A program made the position numbers and the translations under genes. Below, one piece after another: positions 44,542-53,845 of a stretch of 64,000 bases of DNA (position 1 is the first letter of the stretch; each line of letters begins with the position of its first letter). Below the pieces are notes generated by a model. The model worked only from the letters and a program-made list of their open reading frames with translations. It searched no databases and was not told the DNA's origin. Source of the DNA: Ruegeria arenilitoris (GTDB lineage Bacteria > Pseudomonadota > Alphaproteobacteria > Rhodobacterales > Rhodobacteraceae); assembly GCF_013030265.1 (NCBI RefSeq), contig NZ_WPZQ01000001.1, positions 124,001 to 188,000 of the forward strand, given 5' to 3'.

Positions 44542-45444
44542 TCAAGGTTGGGCTTCGGCTTCAAGCCGCGCAACCTCGTCGCGGATACCTTTGGTCAGGG
44601 CATCTGCAAAGCGGTTCAACCGCTCGTTGCGGTGATCCCCCTGATGTCGAACGAGGTAGAAACTACGGGTCAAACTGACTTGATCCGTCAGTATTTTACG
44701 AAGATGAGGATGGAACGGCAGCGTAAAGTCATGAGCGACGCAGACACCACTTCCCAACGAAACCTGTCGAAGTTGCACAGAGACCGAATTTGATGCAAGC
44801 GCAACACGGTCAACGCCGATATCGTTGAGATAATCCAACTCACGGTCAAAAATCATATCGGGGATGTATCCGATCAGACGGTGCCCCCCAAGATCGGCGA
44901 CAGATTGAATTGGGGCATGGCGATCCAGATATTCCCGGGTCGCGACCAGATGCAATTTGTAATCGCTGACTTTTTGCACCAGCAGCTTCCCTGCCGTAGG
45001 CGCACTGACTGTAACCGCCATATCAGCTTCGCGGCGGGACAGGTTAATAATGCGAGGCAGCGCGAGAATCTGAATGTCCAGATCAGGGTTCGCATCACTG
45101 ATTTTGGCGCAAACCTGCGGCAACAAGTAGTTTGCGCTGCCATCCGGCGCTCCGATCCTTATCTGACCGCTTAGAGATTTTGTTGAACCGGCTACTGCGC
45201 CTGCTGCCGCACGCATCGCCTCTTCGGCGTGCAGGCTGTGATCCATTAAGCGCTCACCTGCTGGTGTGAGCAGATAACCCTGCTGAGATTTCGTAAAAAG
45301 TGAAGCATTCAGGGCGGTTTCCAGACGGGCAATTCGCCGCCCGACGGTCGCCGGATCAATCTTCAGCAATCGGCCTGCGGACGAAAGGCTTTCCTCGCGT
45401 GCGACGGCCAGAAAGACCCGCATGTCATCCCAATTTGGGTTCAT
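44542..45444 (-). CDS. LysR-family regulator divergent from mmsA
   Basis: A 300-residue regulator. The DNA-binding domain is MNPNWDDMRVFLAVAREES with SSAGRLLKIDPATVGRRIARLE, a helix-turn-helix of LysR type; the effector domain follows (IRIGAPDGSANYLLPQV, INLSRREADMAVTV). An AAGGAAAGAG site sets the start. It is divergent from mmsA with about 100 bp between the starts, so control of methylmalonate-semialdehyde dehydrogenase, and hence valine or inositol breakdown, is the simplest reading. Inducer unknown. Confidence 0.87.
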   Translation of the reverse strand: MNPNWDDMRVFLAVAREESLSSAGRLLKIDPATVGRRIARLETALNASLFTKSQQGYLLTPAGERLMDHSLHAEEAMRAAAGAVAGSTKSLSGQIRIGAPDGSANYLLPQVCAKISDANPDLDIQILALPRIINLSRREADMAVTVSAPTAGKLLVQKVSDYKLHLVATREYLDRHAPIQSVADLGGHRLIGYIPDMIFDRELDYLNDIGVDRVALASNSVSVQLRQVSLGSGVCVAHDFTLPFHPHLRKILTDQVSLTRSFYLVRHQGDHRNERLNRFADALTKGIRDEVARLEAEAQP

Positions 45445-45547
45445 CTCTTTCCTTTTGCAATTTTGCAAAGCTCTTTTGAGACATTGCCTCTGTTCGCGGG
45501 ATTTCTGCAAGCCTATTCTGCGCGCAAATTTACCGGAGGAGTTTGCA

Positions 45548-47047
45548 ATGCAAGATCTGACCCATTTCATCAACGGCGAGAACGTGGCGGGTACATCCGG
45601 CCGTTTCGACGACGTTTTCAACCCTGCAACCGGCGAAGTTCAGTACAAATGCCCGATGGCAAGTGTGGCTGAAACCACAGCGGCGATCGAAGACGCAGCC
45701 GCCGCACAGATTGCCTGGGGTGCAACCAACCCGCAAAAGCGCGCCCGTGTCATGATGGCCATGGTCGGCCTGATGAACCGTGACATGGACAAGCTGGCCG
45801 AAGCGCTGAGCCGCGAGCACGGCAAAACCATCCCCGACGCAAAGGGCGACCTGCAGCGTGGTCTCGAAGTGATCGAGTACTGCATTGGCGCCCCTCAGAT
45901 GCTGAAAGGTGAATTCACCGACAGCGCGGGCCCGGGCATCGACATGTATTCCATGCGTCAGCCACTGGGTGTTGTCGCGGCGATCATGCCCTTCAACTTC
46001 CCCGCCATGATGCCTTTGTGGCACGTCGGCCCGGCTCTGGCATGTGGTAACGCCGTTGTCCTGAAACCTTCCGAGCGTGACCCATCCGTTCCGCTGATGC
46101 TGGCAGAACTGTTTGTCGAAGCCGGCCTGCCCAAAGGTGTGTTCCAGGTCGTGAACGGCGACAAAGAAGCTGTGGACACCTTGCTAGACAGCGAGATCAT
46201 TCAGGGCGTCTCGTTTGTTGGATCGACCCCGATCGCGCAGTACATCTATTCGCGTGCAACTGCCAACGGTAAACGCGCGCAGTGTTTTGGCGGTGCGAAG
46301 AACCACATGATCGTCATGCCCGATGCTGACATGGACCAAGCAGCGGACGCGCTGGTCGGTGCAGGCTTCGGTGCGGCCGGCGAACGCTGCATGGCCATTT
46401 CGGTCGCTGTTCCGGTTGGTGAGGAAACTGCCGATGCGCTGATCGAAAAGTTGGTCCCACGCATCGAAAAGCTGAAGGTTGGCCCTTACACCGCAGGTGA
46501 TGATGTCGACATGGGTCCGGTCGTAACCGGCGCAGCAAAAGAACGCATTCTTGGCCTGATCAACTCGGGCGTGGAACAAGGCGCTAAGCTGGTTGTCGAT
46601 AACCGCGACTTCAGCCTGCAGGGCTATGAGGACGGGTTCTTTGTCGGACCGCACCTGTTTGACCACGTGACTCCCGAAATGGACATCTACAAGCAGGAGA
46701 TCTTTGGTCCGGTTCTGTCGACCGTCCGCGCAGGTTCCTATGAAGAAGCGCTGAAGCTGGCGATGGATCATGAATACGGCAACGGTACCGCGATCTTCAC
46801 CCGCGACGGTGATACGGCGCGTGACTTTGCCAGCCGTGTGAACATCGGCATGGTCGGCATCAACGTTCCGATCCCGGTTCCGCTGGCCTATCACACCTTC
46901 GGTGGCTGGAAGAAATCCATGTTCGGCGACCTGAACCAGCACGGCCCGGACAGCTTCAAGTTCTACACCCGCACCAAAACGGTGACCTCGCGCTGGCCGT
47001 CGGGCATCAAGGAAGGTGGCGAGTTCAACTTCAAAGCGATGGACTAA
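45548..47047 (+). CDS. mmsA: Methylmalonate-semialdehyde dehydrogenase (CoA-acylating)
   Basis: A 499-residue aldehyde dehydrogenase. MQDLTHFINGENVAGTSG, PFNFPAMMPLWHVGPALACGN, VSFVGSTPIAQYIYSRA and the catalytic cysteine in GFGAAGERCMAIS are those of MmsA, which converts methylmalonate or malonate semialdehyde to propionyl- or acetyl-CoA at the end of valine catabolism. GGAGGAG seven bases upstream sets the start. The other genes of the pathway (isobutyryl-CoA dehydrogenase, 3-hydroxyisobutyryl-CoA hydrolase, mmsB) lie 4.6 kb downstream on the same strand. Confidence 0.95.
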   Translation: MQDLTHFINGENVAGTSGRFDDVFNPATGEVQYKCPMASVAETTAAIEDAAAAQIAWGATNPQKRARVMMAMVGLMNRDMDKLAEALSREHGKTIPDAKGDLQRGLEVIEYCIGAPQMLKGEFTDSAGPGIDMYSMRQPLGVVAAIMPFNFPAMMPLWHVGPALACGNAVVLKPSERDPSVPLMLAELFVEAGLPKGVFQVVNGDKEAVDTLLDSEIIQGVSFVGSTPIAQYIYSRATANGKRAQCFGGAKNHMIVMPDADMDQAADALVGAGFGAAGERCMAISVAVPVGEETADALIEKLVPRIEKLKVGPYTAGDDVDMGPVVTGAAKERILGLINSGVEQGAKLVVDNRDFSLQGYEDGFFVGPHLFDHVTPEMDIYKQEIFGPVLSTVRAGSYEEALKLAMDHEYGNGTAIFTRDGDTARDFASRVNIGMVGINVPIPVPLAYHTFGGWKKSMFGDLNQHGPDSFKFYTRTKTVTSRWPSGIKEGGEFNFKAMD

Positions 47048-47068
47048 AATCCATTCCTTCGAAGTACC

Positions 47069-47096
47069 AAAGGCCGCCCAATCGGGCGGCCTTTTT
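47069..47096 (+). terminator. Terminator of mmsA
   Basis: An 8-bp GC stem extended by three A-T pairs (47069-47079 with 47084-47094), 4-base loop and T run, 21 bp after the stop and in front of the convergent EF-hand gene. Confidence 0.93.
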
Positions 47097-47114
47097 CAGT
47101 TCCTCAGCGAGGTA

Positions 47115-47900
47115 TCAGTTCTGGAGGAACTCGCGCAGCGTAATCTGCCCATCAAAATCAGCATCAAACTCAGCCATCATCATCCGCAGATCATGTTCAG
47201 GGACACAGGCTTTGGCGATGCCTTTAATCTTTCCGTTTTCCACCATTGTCAGGCATTCGGCCGGCAAAGGCTCATCCATTTCGGGATCCGGGAACTCGAT
47301 TATGTCCTGCACATCAACTGCAACGAGTTCATCAGGTGAAACAACGCCATTTTCATCGGCGTCGTATTCCAGAAACTCCATTGCACGCTCTGCCAGAAAC
47401 ACGGTTTCAAACTCGGAATACTCAACATGGCCATCCGCATTTGCGTCGGCACGGCTGATTTCGTCAGCAGCTATTGCTTCTGGCGTGCAGGGTTCAGTGC
47501 TGGCGTCACAATCATCGGGTAGAAACAGCACGTCTTCCTGCGTCAGGAATTGCTGGAACTCAGGCTTTGTGATCACTCCGTCCCCATTTCGATCAAGCTC
47601 GGTGAAAAACATACGGGCCATGGGGGTAGCCTGCGCAGGTGTCTGGGCCGAACCCCAATACACCCCTGCCAGCAACAAGACAGGTAGCACGTAGAGGGTT
47701 TTGGGGGCAAAATTGCTCAATGAGCGAACGGGCATGTCATGTTCTCCAATATTGTCAGATGACGGCCCTGCCAGCTCCCGGTCGATCACACCGCGTACGA
47801 GTTCGCTCATTGACGATCCGCGTTGTTCGCTGAGATCAGCCAGCTTGCTTTTCAACTCATAAGATACGCGAATTTCCAAGGTTTCTGATTTCTTGGTCAT
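47115..47900 (-). CDS. Membrane-anchored ribbon-helix-helix protein with four EF-hands
   Basis: A 261-residue protein with an unusual domain order. Residues 5-46 (LEIRVSYELKSKLADLSEQ, GSSMSELVRGVIDREL) look like a ribbon-helix-helix DNA-binding domain. Residues about 68-85 form one membrane helix preceded by basic residues, predicting the N-terminus inside. The rest has four canonical 12-residue EF-hand loops starting at Asp103, Asp152, Asp180 and Asp246, each with Glu at position 12, and four cysteines (131, 138, 216, 232) suited to periplasmic disulfides. GGAGA nine bases upstream sets the start. A GGAG site before Met56 could also yield a shorter EF-hand membrane protein. Repeated operator-like sites lie in its promoter. 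No close family is known to me. Confidence 0.85.
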   Translation of the reverse strand: MTKKSETLEIRVSYELKSKLADLSEQRGSSMSELVRGVIDRELAGPSSDNIGEHDMPVRSLSNFAPKTLYVLPVLLLAGVYWGSAQTPAQATPMARMFFTELDRNGDGVITKPEFQQFLTQEDVLFLPDDCDASTEPCTPEAIAADEISRADANADGHVEYSEFETVFLAERAMEFLEYDADENGVVSPDELVAVDVQDIIEFPDPEMDEPLPAECLTMVENGKIKGIAKACVPEHDLRMMMAEFDADFDGQITLREFLQN

Positions 47901-47954
47901 ATCGTGTGGTCTCCGGAATACTGTGGGCCTGTCTCTTGCAGTTGGAGCAGACAT

Positions 47955-48032
47955 GGTCCGAAAAATAGCCCAACCCGTGTCCGGCAAACAGGCAAATCGT
48001 GTCCGGACAGTGGTTAATCTGCTGTCCGGACA
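47955..48032. promoter_or_regulatory. Four phased TGTCCGGACA-type sites between the RHH/EF-hand gene and an L,D-transpeptidase gene
   Basis: Two perfect TGTCCGGACA palindromes (48000-48009 and 48023-48032) and two degenerate copies sharing GTCCG (beginning at 47955 and 47978; 7 of 10 bases each) are spaced 23, 22 and 23 bp, about two helical turns. They lie 55-132 bp before the RHH/EF-hand start and 118-196 bp before the divergent gene. Repeated phased sites are typical of ribbon-helix-helix operators. Confidence 0.7.
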
Positions 48033-48150
48033 GGCGAAAATTCGCAAGTAAATCTGATATCTCACAGAAAATTTAGGTGACACATCTGGCTCTGGCGTGA
48101 ACGAATAACTAAATTGCCGAAAAATCTGAGCAGTCTTTCAGGAGGCTTAA

Positions 48151-48750
48151 GTGTCCAGTTCCCGTATTAATCGTCGCGCTGCCCTGTTGGGCGTAGCATC
48201 CGCTATTGCCGCACCAACCTTATTGCGCGCCCAAAGCTCCGATGCATTCCCTGAGACTGAAGATGAGATCAGCACTCAATTACCTGTGCGTCGTAATGTT
48301 TCTTCGTTCTCACAGCAGAACTGGCAGGACCATTTTGATGAGCTGGGCGTCGGCTGTCTTCTGGCGGATATCACCAGCCGAGCAGTGCACTATTGGGGAC
48401 CTAATGGCACCTACAAGCTGTACCCAAGCTCGGTTCCAATGAGCGAAGAGCTGACTAAACGCGGATACACCGAGGTTGTCAGAAAGCGTGAAAACCCAAG
48501 CTGGACACCAACCGCATCTATGCGCGAGCGTGATCCATCCCTGCCGATCCGCATGGAGGGTGGCGACCCGGGCAACCCGTTGGGAACCCGCGCGATGTAT
48601 CTGAGCTGGCCCGCCTATTTGGTGCACGGCACCCATGACACACGGAAAATCGGTCGTCAGAGCTCATCCGGCTGCATCGGCCTTTACAACCAGCATGTCG
48701 AAGAACTCTACCCGCTGGTTAAAGTCGGAACCAAGGTCCGGCTCCTCTGA
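48151..48750 (+). CDS. L,D-transpeptidase (YkuD family), Tat-exported
   Basis: A 199-residue protein starting at GTG with a strong AGGAGG site. The N-terminus SRINRRAALLGVASAIAAP is a twin-arginine type signal. The catalytic YkuD motif is seen as YLVHGTHDTRKIGRQ and SSGCIGLYN (nucleophile Cys), followed by VKVGTKVRLL. Such enzymes make 3-3 peptidoglycan cross-links or attach proteins to the wall. It is divergent from the RHH/EF-hand gene across the array of palindromes and may be controlled by it. A terminator follows. Confidence 0.9.
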   Translation: MSSSRINRRAALLGVASAIAAPTLLRAQSSDAFPETEDEISTQLPVRRNVSSFSQQNWQDHFDELGVGCLLADITSRAVHYWGPNGTYKLYPSSVPMSEELTKRGYTEVVRKRENPSWTPTASMRERDPSLPIRMEGGDPGNPLGTRAMYLSWPAYLVHGTHDTRKIGRQSSSGCIGLYNQHVEELYPLVKVGTKVRLL

Positions 48751-48756
48751 AACACG

Positions 48757-48786
48757 AAGCCCCGGCCACAAGGACCGGGGCTTTTT
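48757..48786 (+). terminator. Terminator of the L,D-transpeptidase gene
   Basis: A 9-bp stem (48757-48765 with 48775-48783), 9-base loop and five T residues, immediately downstream of the stop codon. Confidence 0.9.
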
Positions 48787-48806
48787 CATTGTGGTGAAGC
48801 GGTAAC

Positions 48807-49283
<477 letters not shown>

Positions 49284-49354
49284 AACTGTCTTCTCCTCTC
49301 CAGCTAGTTATGGAAAGGGGTACGGGCCTTTAGTAAAACCGGATCACTTTATGA

Positions 49355-50206
49355 TCACGCGGGGTTGTACTGAACCCAGATGCTTTGAGCGCGACCATCC
49401 TTGAGAAACGGTAAGGATTCTACCGCATCCGGGCGATCCTGCTGCAGGTAGTATCCCGGCCAAAGCATTGAATATGAACCAGATTGCAGCAATGCGTGCA
49501 GCATGTACTGCTCTCCCCAACCGGGACAGTCATAGAAGAAACGCTTGGGGTATTCATACGGCAGAAATACATCGTGGACATGGATCACTACGCCCGGCTT
49601 GAGAGCCGGTATGATCCGACAGAACAAATGCGCCACATCATTGCTCATCCGCACAACATGACTGGAATCGATGAACAGAACATCCCCGGCCTCAAGCTGT
49701 GCAAACAGCTCTGGATCGACTTCTTCAAGCCGTTTCTGTTCGAACTGATCGACTACGTGAGCAATGTCCGCACGGGGATACGGATCGATGGCTGTGATTT
49801 TCGTATCCAGCCCGCCATCAATGATCGCCTGCCGTGTCACTCGGGTCGAGTTGCCACAGCCCACCTCGATCACGCGCTTTGGCTGAAAACGGCGGATCAT
49901 CAGATACAGCGCCTCAGCATCCGGGCTGTCATAGTAACCGTTACCAATGCGATATCCGGTCTTGTTGCGTGAGGGATCTTTCAACGCCGCCAAGGCATCG
50001 GCGTGTTCATGAAACTCATTGGTCAGCTGGGAAATGTCAAAATCGTCCATTCCCGGTGACAGGGCATACGCCGGACGTGCCAATCCCCCTGCCCGTTCAA
50101 ACGCCTCAAGCCGTGCGCGTTCATCCCGCTCAGTCACCTTGTCGATCAGTTTGACACCGATCCGATCCAGGACGGCATTGATCCGGGGGAATTTTCTGGG
50201 TTTCAC
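49355..50206 (-). CDS. Class I SAM-dependent methyltransferase
   Basis: A 283-residue protein with a Rossmann-type methyltransferase core: RVIEVGCGNSTRVTRQAI (motif I), ITAIDPYPRADI, GDVLFIDSSHVVRMSNDV and GVVIHVHDVFLPYEYP, as in the Methyltransf_24 group linked to sugar or small-molecule methylation. I choose the GTG start (giving MKPRKFPRINAVL) because GGAG lies eight bases upstream; a longer TTG-started form would add 27 residues. Substrate unknown. It is divergent from the YbdK-type ligase. Confidence 0.82.
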   Translation of the reverse strand: MKPRKFPRINAVLDRIGVKLIDKVTERDERARLEAFERAGGLARPAYALSPGMDDFDISQLTNEFHEHADALAALKDPSRNKTGYRIGNGYYDSPDAEALYLMIRRFQPKRVIEVGCGNSTRVTRQAIIDGGLDTKITAIDPYPRADIAHVVDQFEQKRLEEVDPELFAQLEAGDVLFIDSSHVVRMSNDVAHLFCRIIPALKPGVVIHVHDVFLPYEYPKRFFYDCPGWGEQYMLHALLQSGSYSMLWPGYYLQQDRPDAVESLPFLKDGRAQSIWVQYNPA

Positions 50207-50349
50207 GCGGAAGGCTCCGATTTGGCATTGGGCTTTGGACGCTGCATAGCGTTGCTTGCATGACCTCTGCAAGAACCACAATCCCAAACCCTTGGCAAAA
50301 AGGCCAATTCCGTATTCACTGGTCTGACAAATAGACGAGAGGTCCGCGT

Positions 50350-51465
50350 ATGCAGCAGGAATTCACGCTTGGCATAGAAGAAGAGTATCTGCTGGTCGAT
50401 CGCGACAGCCTGCATCTTGCCGAAGCACCTGCTGAACTCATGGAAGCCTGCCAATCCGATTTCGAAGGTCAGGTCAGCCCTGAATTCCTGCAATGTCAGA
50501 TTGAAGTTGGCACTCGCCCCCACACCACAATCGCTTCAGCGCGGGAAGATCTGAAACGACTGCGTTCCTGCGTGTCCAAACGCGCTGCGGAATACAATCT
50601 GGCTCCGATAGCGGTTTCGTGCCATCCCTTTGCGGATTGGAAAAACCAAAGTCACACCCGCAAGGAACGATACGACGCATTGCAACATGCTCTTGGTGGT
50701 GTGGCACGCAGGATGCTGATCTGTGGCATGCATGTCCACGTAGGAGTTGAAGACCCTGCATTGCGCGCTGATCTGATGCCTCAGCTCTGTTACTTCCTAC
50801 CGCATCTGCTTGCGCTTTCAACCTCCTCCCCCTTTTGGAATGGCGAGGATACAGGGCTTTCATCATACCGCCTCACTGTCTTTGACAATTTGCCGAGAAC
50901 AGGCTTGCCTCCGGTCTTTGGCAGTTGGTCCGAATATGAACGTACCACGGGTGTGCTGGTCGAACTGGGCGTGATTGAGGACACCTCGAAAATCTGGTGG
51001 GATCTGCGTCCTTCGCATCGGTTCCCCACACTTGAAACCCGCATCATGGATGTCCAACCGAGACTCGAGCATACGCTATCGCTTGCCGCTCTGAATCAGG
51101 CACTGACACGGATGCTCTGTCGTCTCAAAGAACGCAACCTGCGTTGGCGTCAATACGACCGCTTTCTGATCGGAGAAAATCGATGGCGGGCGCAACGATA
51201 TGGCGTTGGTGAGGGTCTGATCGACTTTGGTGACCGGTCAATCAAACCAATGGCTGAACTCATGGGTGAGCTTATGGGTATGCTTGCCGAAGATGCAGAG
51301 GCTTTGGGCACCATGAGCGAGCTTGCGCGTTTGCTACAGATCGCAGAAAGCGGCACATCAGCCACTCGTCAGCGGCGTGTTCATGCTGAGGCTGCGGCAC
51401 AAGGTGAAGATCCAGGCAGAGCTGTCGTTAAACATCTGATCGAAGAATTCCACTCCGATCTTTGA
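50350..51465 (+). CDS. YbdK-type carboxylate-amine ligase (GCS2 family)
   Basis: A 371-residue ATP-dependent ligase of the glutamate-cysteine-ligase 2 family. [48 protein letters not shown] and [11 protein letters not shown] are characteristic. E. coli YbdK shows weak gamma-glutamylcysteine ligase activity; the natural substrates of most members are unknown. AGAGG lies upstream of the ATG. It precedes the valine-degradation genes but has 186 bp between and no obvious connection. Confidence 0.9.
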   Translation: MQQEFTLGIEEEYLLVDRDSLHLAEAPAELMEACQSDFEGQVSPEFLQCQIEVGTRPHTTIASAREDLKRLRSCVSKRAAEYNLAPIAVSCHPFADWKNQSHTRKERYDALQHALGGVARRMLICGMHVHVGVEDPALRADLMPQLCYFLPHLLALSTSSPFWNGEDTGLSSYRLTVFDNLPRTGLPPVFGSWSEYERTTGVLVELGVIEDTSKIWWDLRPSHRFPTLETRIMDVQPRLEHTLSLAALNQALTRMLCRLKERNLRWRQYDRFLIGENRWRAQRYGVGEGLIDFGDRSIKPMAELMGELMGMLAEDAEALGTMSELARLLQIAESGTSATRQRRVHAEAAAQGEDPGRAVVKHLIEEFHSDL

Positions 51466-51525
51466 TCCGCCAAATCCGATCGTTTCGCGGATTTCTGACT
51501 CAAAGTTCGTCACAGCGATTTCAAA

Positions 51526-51570
51526 GCAGGTACCTGCAAGAATAAGTGCATATTTTGTAGGTAGTCCTAC
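51526..51570. promoter_or_regulatory. Two palindromes upstream of isobutyryl-CoA dehydrogenase
   Basis: GCAGGTACCTGC (51526-51537, perfect) and GTAGG-TAGT-CCTAC (51557-51570) lie 82-126 bp before the acyl-CoA dehydrogenase start in a 186-bp gap. They may be regulator sites for the valine genes; no known consensus is matched. Confidence 0.4.
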
Positions 51571-51651
51571 GATTGCTGGCCGTGAAAAATTTCTGTAAGG
51601 ATTGGGAAATAAACACTCGTTCAATTCACCAATCTGCAGGGGAGGCAGGCC

Positions 51652-52794
51652 ATGGATTTCGCGCTGACCGAGGAACAAACAGCCATCTTCGACATGGCCT
51701 ACGCGTTCGGACAAGAGAATATCGCCCCGCACGCGCGCCAATGGGAAACGGATGGAACAATCCCAAAGGAGCTTTGGCCGCAAATCGGTGAACTGGGTTT
51801 TGGGGGTCTCTACGTTTCCGAAGATAGTGGTGGATCGGGACTGACGCGGTTGGACGCTACTCTTGTATTTGAAGCGCTCTCAATGGCTTGCCCCTCGGTC
51901 GCGGCATTTCTTTCGATCCACAATATGTGCGCCAAGATGCTCGACAGCTTTGGCAGCGATGAACTGAAATCTCGCATTATGCCAGAGGTTCTGAGCCTGA
52001 ATACCGTACTCAGCTACTGCCTCACCGAACCAGGTTCAGGTTCGGATGCCGCAGCACTTAAAACTCGGGCTGAACGCACTAATGAGGGTTACACTCTGAA
52101 TGGCACCAAAGCCTTCATCTCAGGTGGCGGGTACTCCGATGCTTATGTCTGCATGGTCCGCACCGGCGAAGACGGACCGAAAGGCATTTCGACGGTCTAT
52201 GTCGAGGACGGAACAGCAGGCCTCAGCTTTGGGGCGCTTGAGCAAAAGATGGGATGGAAAAGCCAGCCGACGGCACAGGTTCAGTTTGACGATTGCAAGA
52301 TTCCATCAGGCAATCTTGTGGGAACCGAAGGTGATGGTTTCAAATACGCAATGATGGGACTGGATGGCGGCCGTCTTAACATCGCCTCCTGTTCGTTAGG
52401 TGCAGCCCAAGCCGGTTTGGACATGACCCTACAATACATGTCCGAACGCAAGGCGTTTGGGAAATCCATCGATCAGTTCCAGGCGCTTCAATTCCGACTG
52501 GCTGATATGGAAATCGAACTGCAGGCTGCCAGAACCTTCCTGCGTCAGGCAGCATGGAAGCTTGATCAGGGTGCACCGGATGCCACCAAGTTCTGCGCCA
52601 TGGCCAAGAAATTCGTAACTGAAACGGGATCGAAAGTGGTCGATCAATGCCTGCAACTGCATGGTGGTTACGGATATCTTGCAGACTATGGCATTGAGAA
52701 GCTTGTGCGCGACCTTCGGGTGCATCAGATATTGGAAGGCACCAACGAGATCATGCGTGTGATCGTCGCCCGCCAAATGCTTGCCAATCGCTGA
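51652..52794 (+). CDS. Isobutyryl-CoA dehydrogenase (ACAD8-like acyl-CoA dehydrogenase)
   Basis: A 380-residue flavoprotein. SYCLTEPGSGSDAA, NGTKAFISGGGYSDAYV, GWKSQPTAQVQFDDC, GGRLNIASCSLGAAQAG and the C-terminal HGGYGYLADYGIEKLVRD follow human ACAD8 closely, including SIHNMCAKMLDSFG. It should oxidise isobutyryl-CoA to methacrylyl-CoA in valine catabolism. The next two genes encode later steps of that route, which supports the assignment. GGGGAGG precedes the start. Confidence 0.92.
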   Translation: MDFALTEEQTAIFDMAYAFGQENIAPHARQWETDGTIPKELWPQIGELGFGGLYVSEDSGGSGLTRLDATLVFEALSMACPSVAAFLSIHNMCAKMLDSFGSDELKSRIMPEVLSLNTVLSYCLTEPGSGSDAAALKTRAERTNEGYTLNGTKAFISGGGYSDAYVCMVRTGEDGPKGISTVYVEDGTAGLSFGALEQKMGWKSQPTAQVQFDDCKIPSGNLVGTEGDGFKYAMMGLDGGRLNIASCSLGAAQAGLDMTLQYMSERKAFGKSIDQFQALQFRLADMEIELQAARTFLRQAAWKLDQGAPDATKFCAMAKKFVTETGSKVVDQCLQLHGGYGYLADYGIEKLVRDLRVHQILEGTNEIMRVIVARQMLANR

Positions 52795-52801
52795 GGAATT
52801 C

Positions 52802-53842
52802 ATGTCCGACATCGACATTCGTATTACTGGCCGTGCAGGACGGATTACCCTGACACGGCCACAGGCCCTGAACGCGCTTAGCTATGATATGTGCATGGCA
52901 ATCGACGTTGCGCTGCGCAACTGGCGCGAAGATGACGCCGTTGATCTGGTCATTCTTGATGCTGAGGGTGAAAAGGCCTTCTGCGCCGGGGGGGACATCG
53001 CAGAACTCTATGAAACGGGTACAAAAGGCGATTTTGCCTACGGTCAGACCTTCTGGCAGGACGAATACCGCCTGAATGCAATGATCTTTGAATACCCTAA
53101 ACCGGTCGTCAGCTTCCTGCAGGGCTTCACAATGGGTGGCGGTGTTGGCATCGGTTGCCACGGCAGCCACCGAGTTGTCGGAGAATCCTCGAAAATCGCC
53201 ATGCCGGAATGCTCGATCGGCCTGGTTCCGGATGTCGGTGGCTCACTCATGCTGGCATTGGCGCCAGGGCGTTTGGGAGAGTATCTGGGTACAACCGGTG
53301 CACGCATGGGGCCAGCCGATGCGATCTACGCTGGGTTTGCTGATCTCTACATTCCACAATCACAATGGTCTGACTTGATCGAGATGCTCGAGGCGTCGGG
53401 AAATGCCGAACTCTTGTCTGATCACGCCGAGAATCCGACCAACAGCAAGTTGGAACAGGCACAGAAGGAAATTGATCAATTCTTCGACGGTGAAACTCTG
53501 GGCGATATTCTGACAAACCTGCGCAACGGAAAGACAGAATTTGCCGAGAAAACGCTAAAGACGCTGTCACGGACTTCGCCGCTTTCGATGGCATGTGCGA
53601 TCGAGATGCTGCACAGACTGCGAGGCCCTGCCCTGACTATGCGAAAGGCGTTGGAGTTAGAGTATCGTTTTACCCATCGCGCGATGGAACACGGTGATTT
53701 TCTGGAAGGCATTCGCGCCCAGATCATCGACAAGGATCGCAATCCGAAATGGCAGTTCACTGACATGAATGTTCCTGCCGTTTCCGTATCAAAAATGTTG
53801 CAACCGTTGGGCGCGGATACACTGAGTTTCGAGGAGGAATAA
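52802..53842 (+). CDS. 3-hydroxyisobutyryl-CoA hydrolase
   Basis: A 346-residue crotonase-family hydrolase, longer than ordinary enoyl-CoA hydratases. AFCAGGDIAELYETG, GFTMGGGVGIGCHGSHRVV and AMPECSIGLVPDVGGS place the oxyanion hole and the acidic residue typical of HIBCH; YRFTHRAMEHGDFLEGIRA is in the family-specific C-terminal region. It releases free 3-hydroxyisobutyrate from its CoA ester. The ribosome site GAGGA overlaps the dehydrogenase stop, and mmsB starts three bases after its own stop. Confidence 0.92.
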   Translation: MSDIDIRITGRAGRITLTRPQALNALSYDMCMAIDVALRNWREDDAVDLVILDAEGEKAFCAGGDIAELYETGTKGDFAYGQTFWQDEYRLNAMIFEYPKPVVSFLQGFTMGGGVGIGCHGSHRVVGESSKIAMPECSIGLVPDVGGSLMLALAPGRLGEYLGTTGARMGPADAIYAGFADLYIPQSQWSDLIEMLEASGNAELLSDHAENPTNSKLEQAQKEIDQFFDGETLGDILTNLRNGKTEFAEKTLKTLSRTSPLSMACAIEMLHRLRGPALTMRKALELEYRFTHRAMEHGDFLEGIRAQIIDKDRNPKWQFTDMNVPAVSVSKMLQPLGADTLSFEEE

Positions 53843-53845
53843 GAG

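Noticed and set aside
47955-48032. CRISPR-like array
   Set aside because: The repeat is only 10 bp with 12-13 bp gaps and two of the four copies are degenerate; this fits operator sites, not CRISPR.
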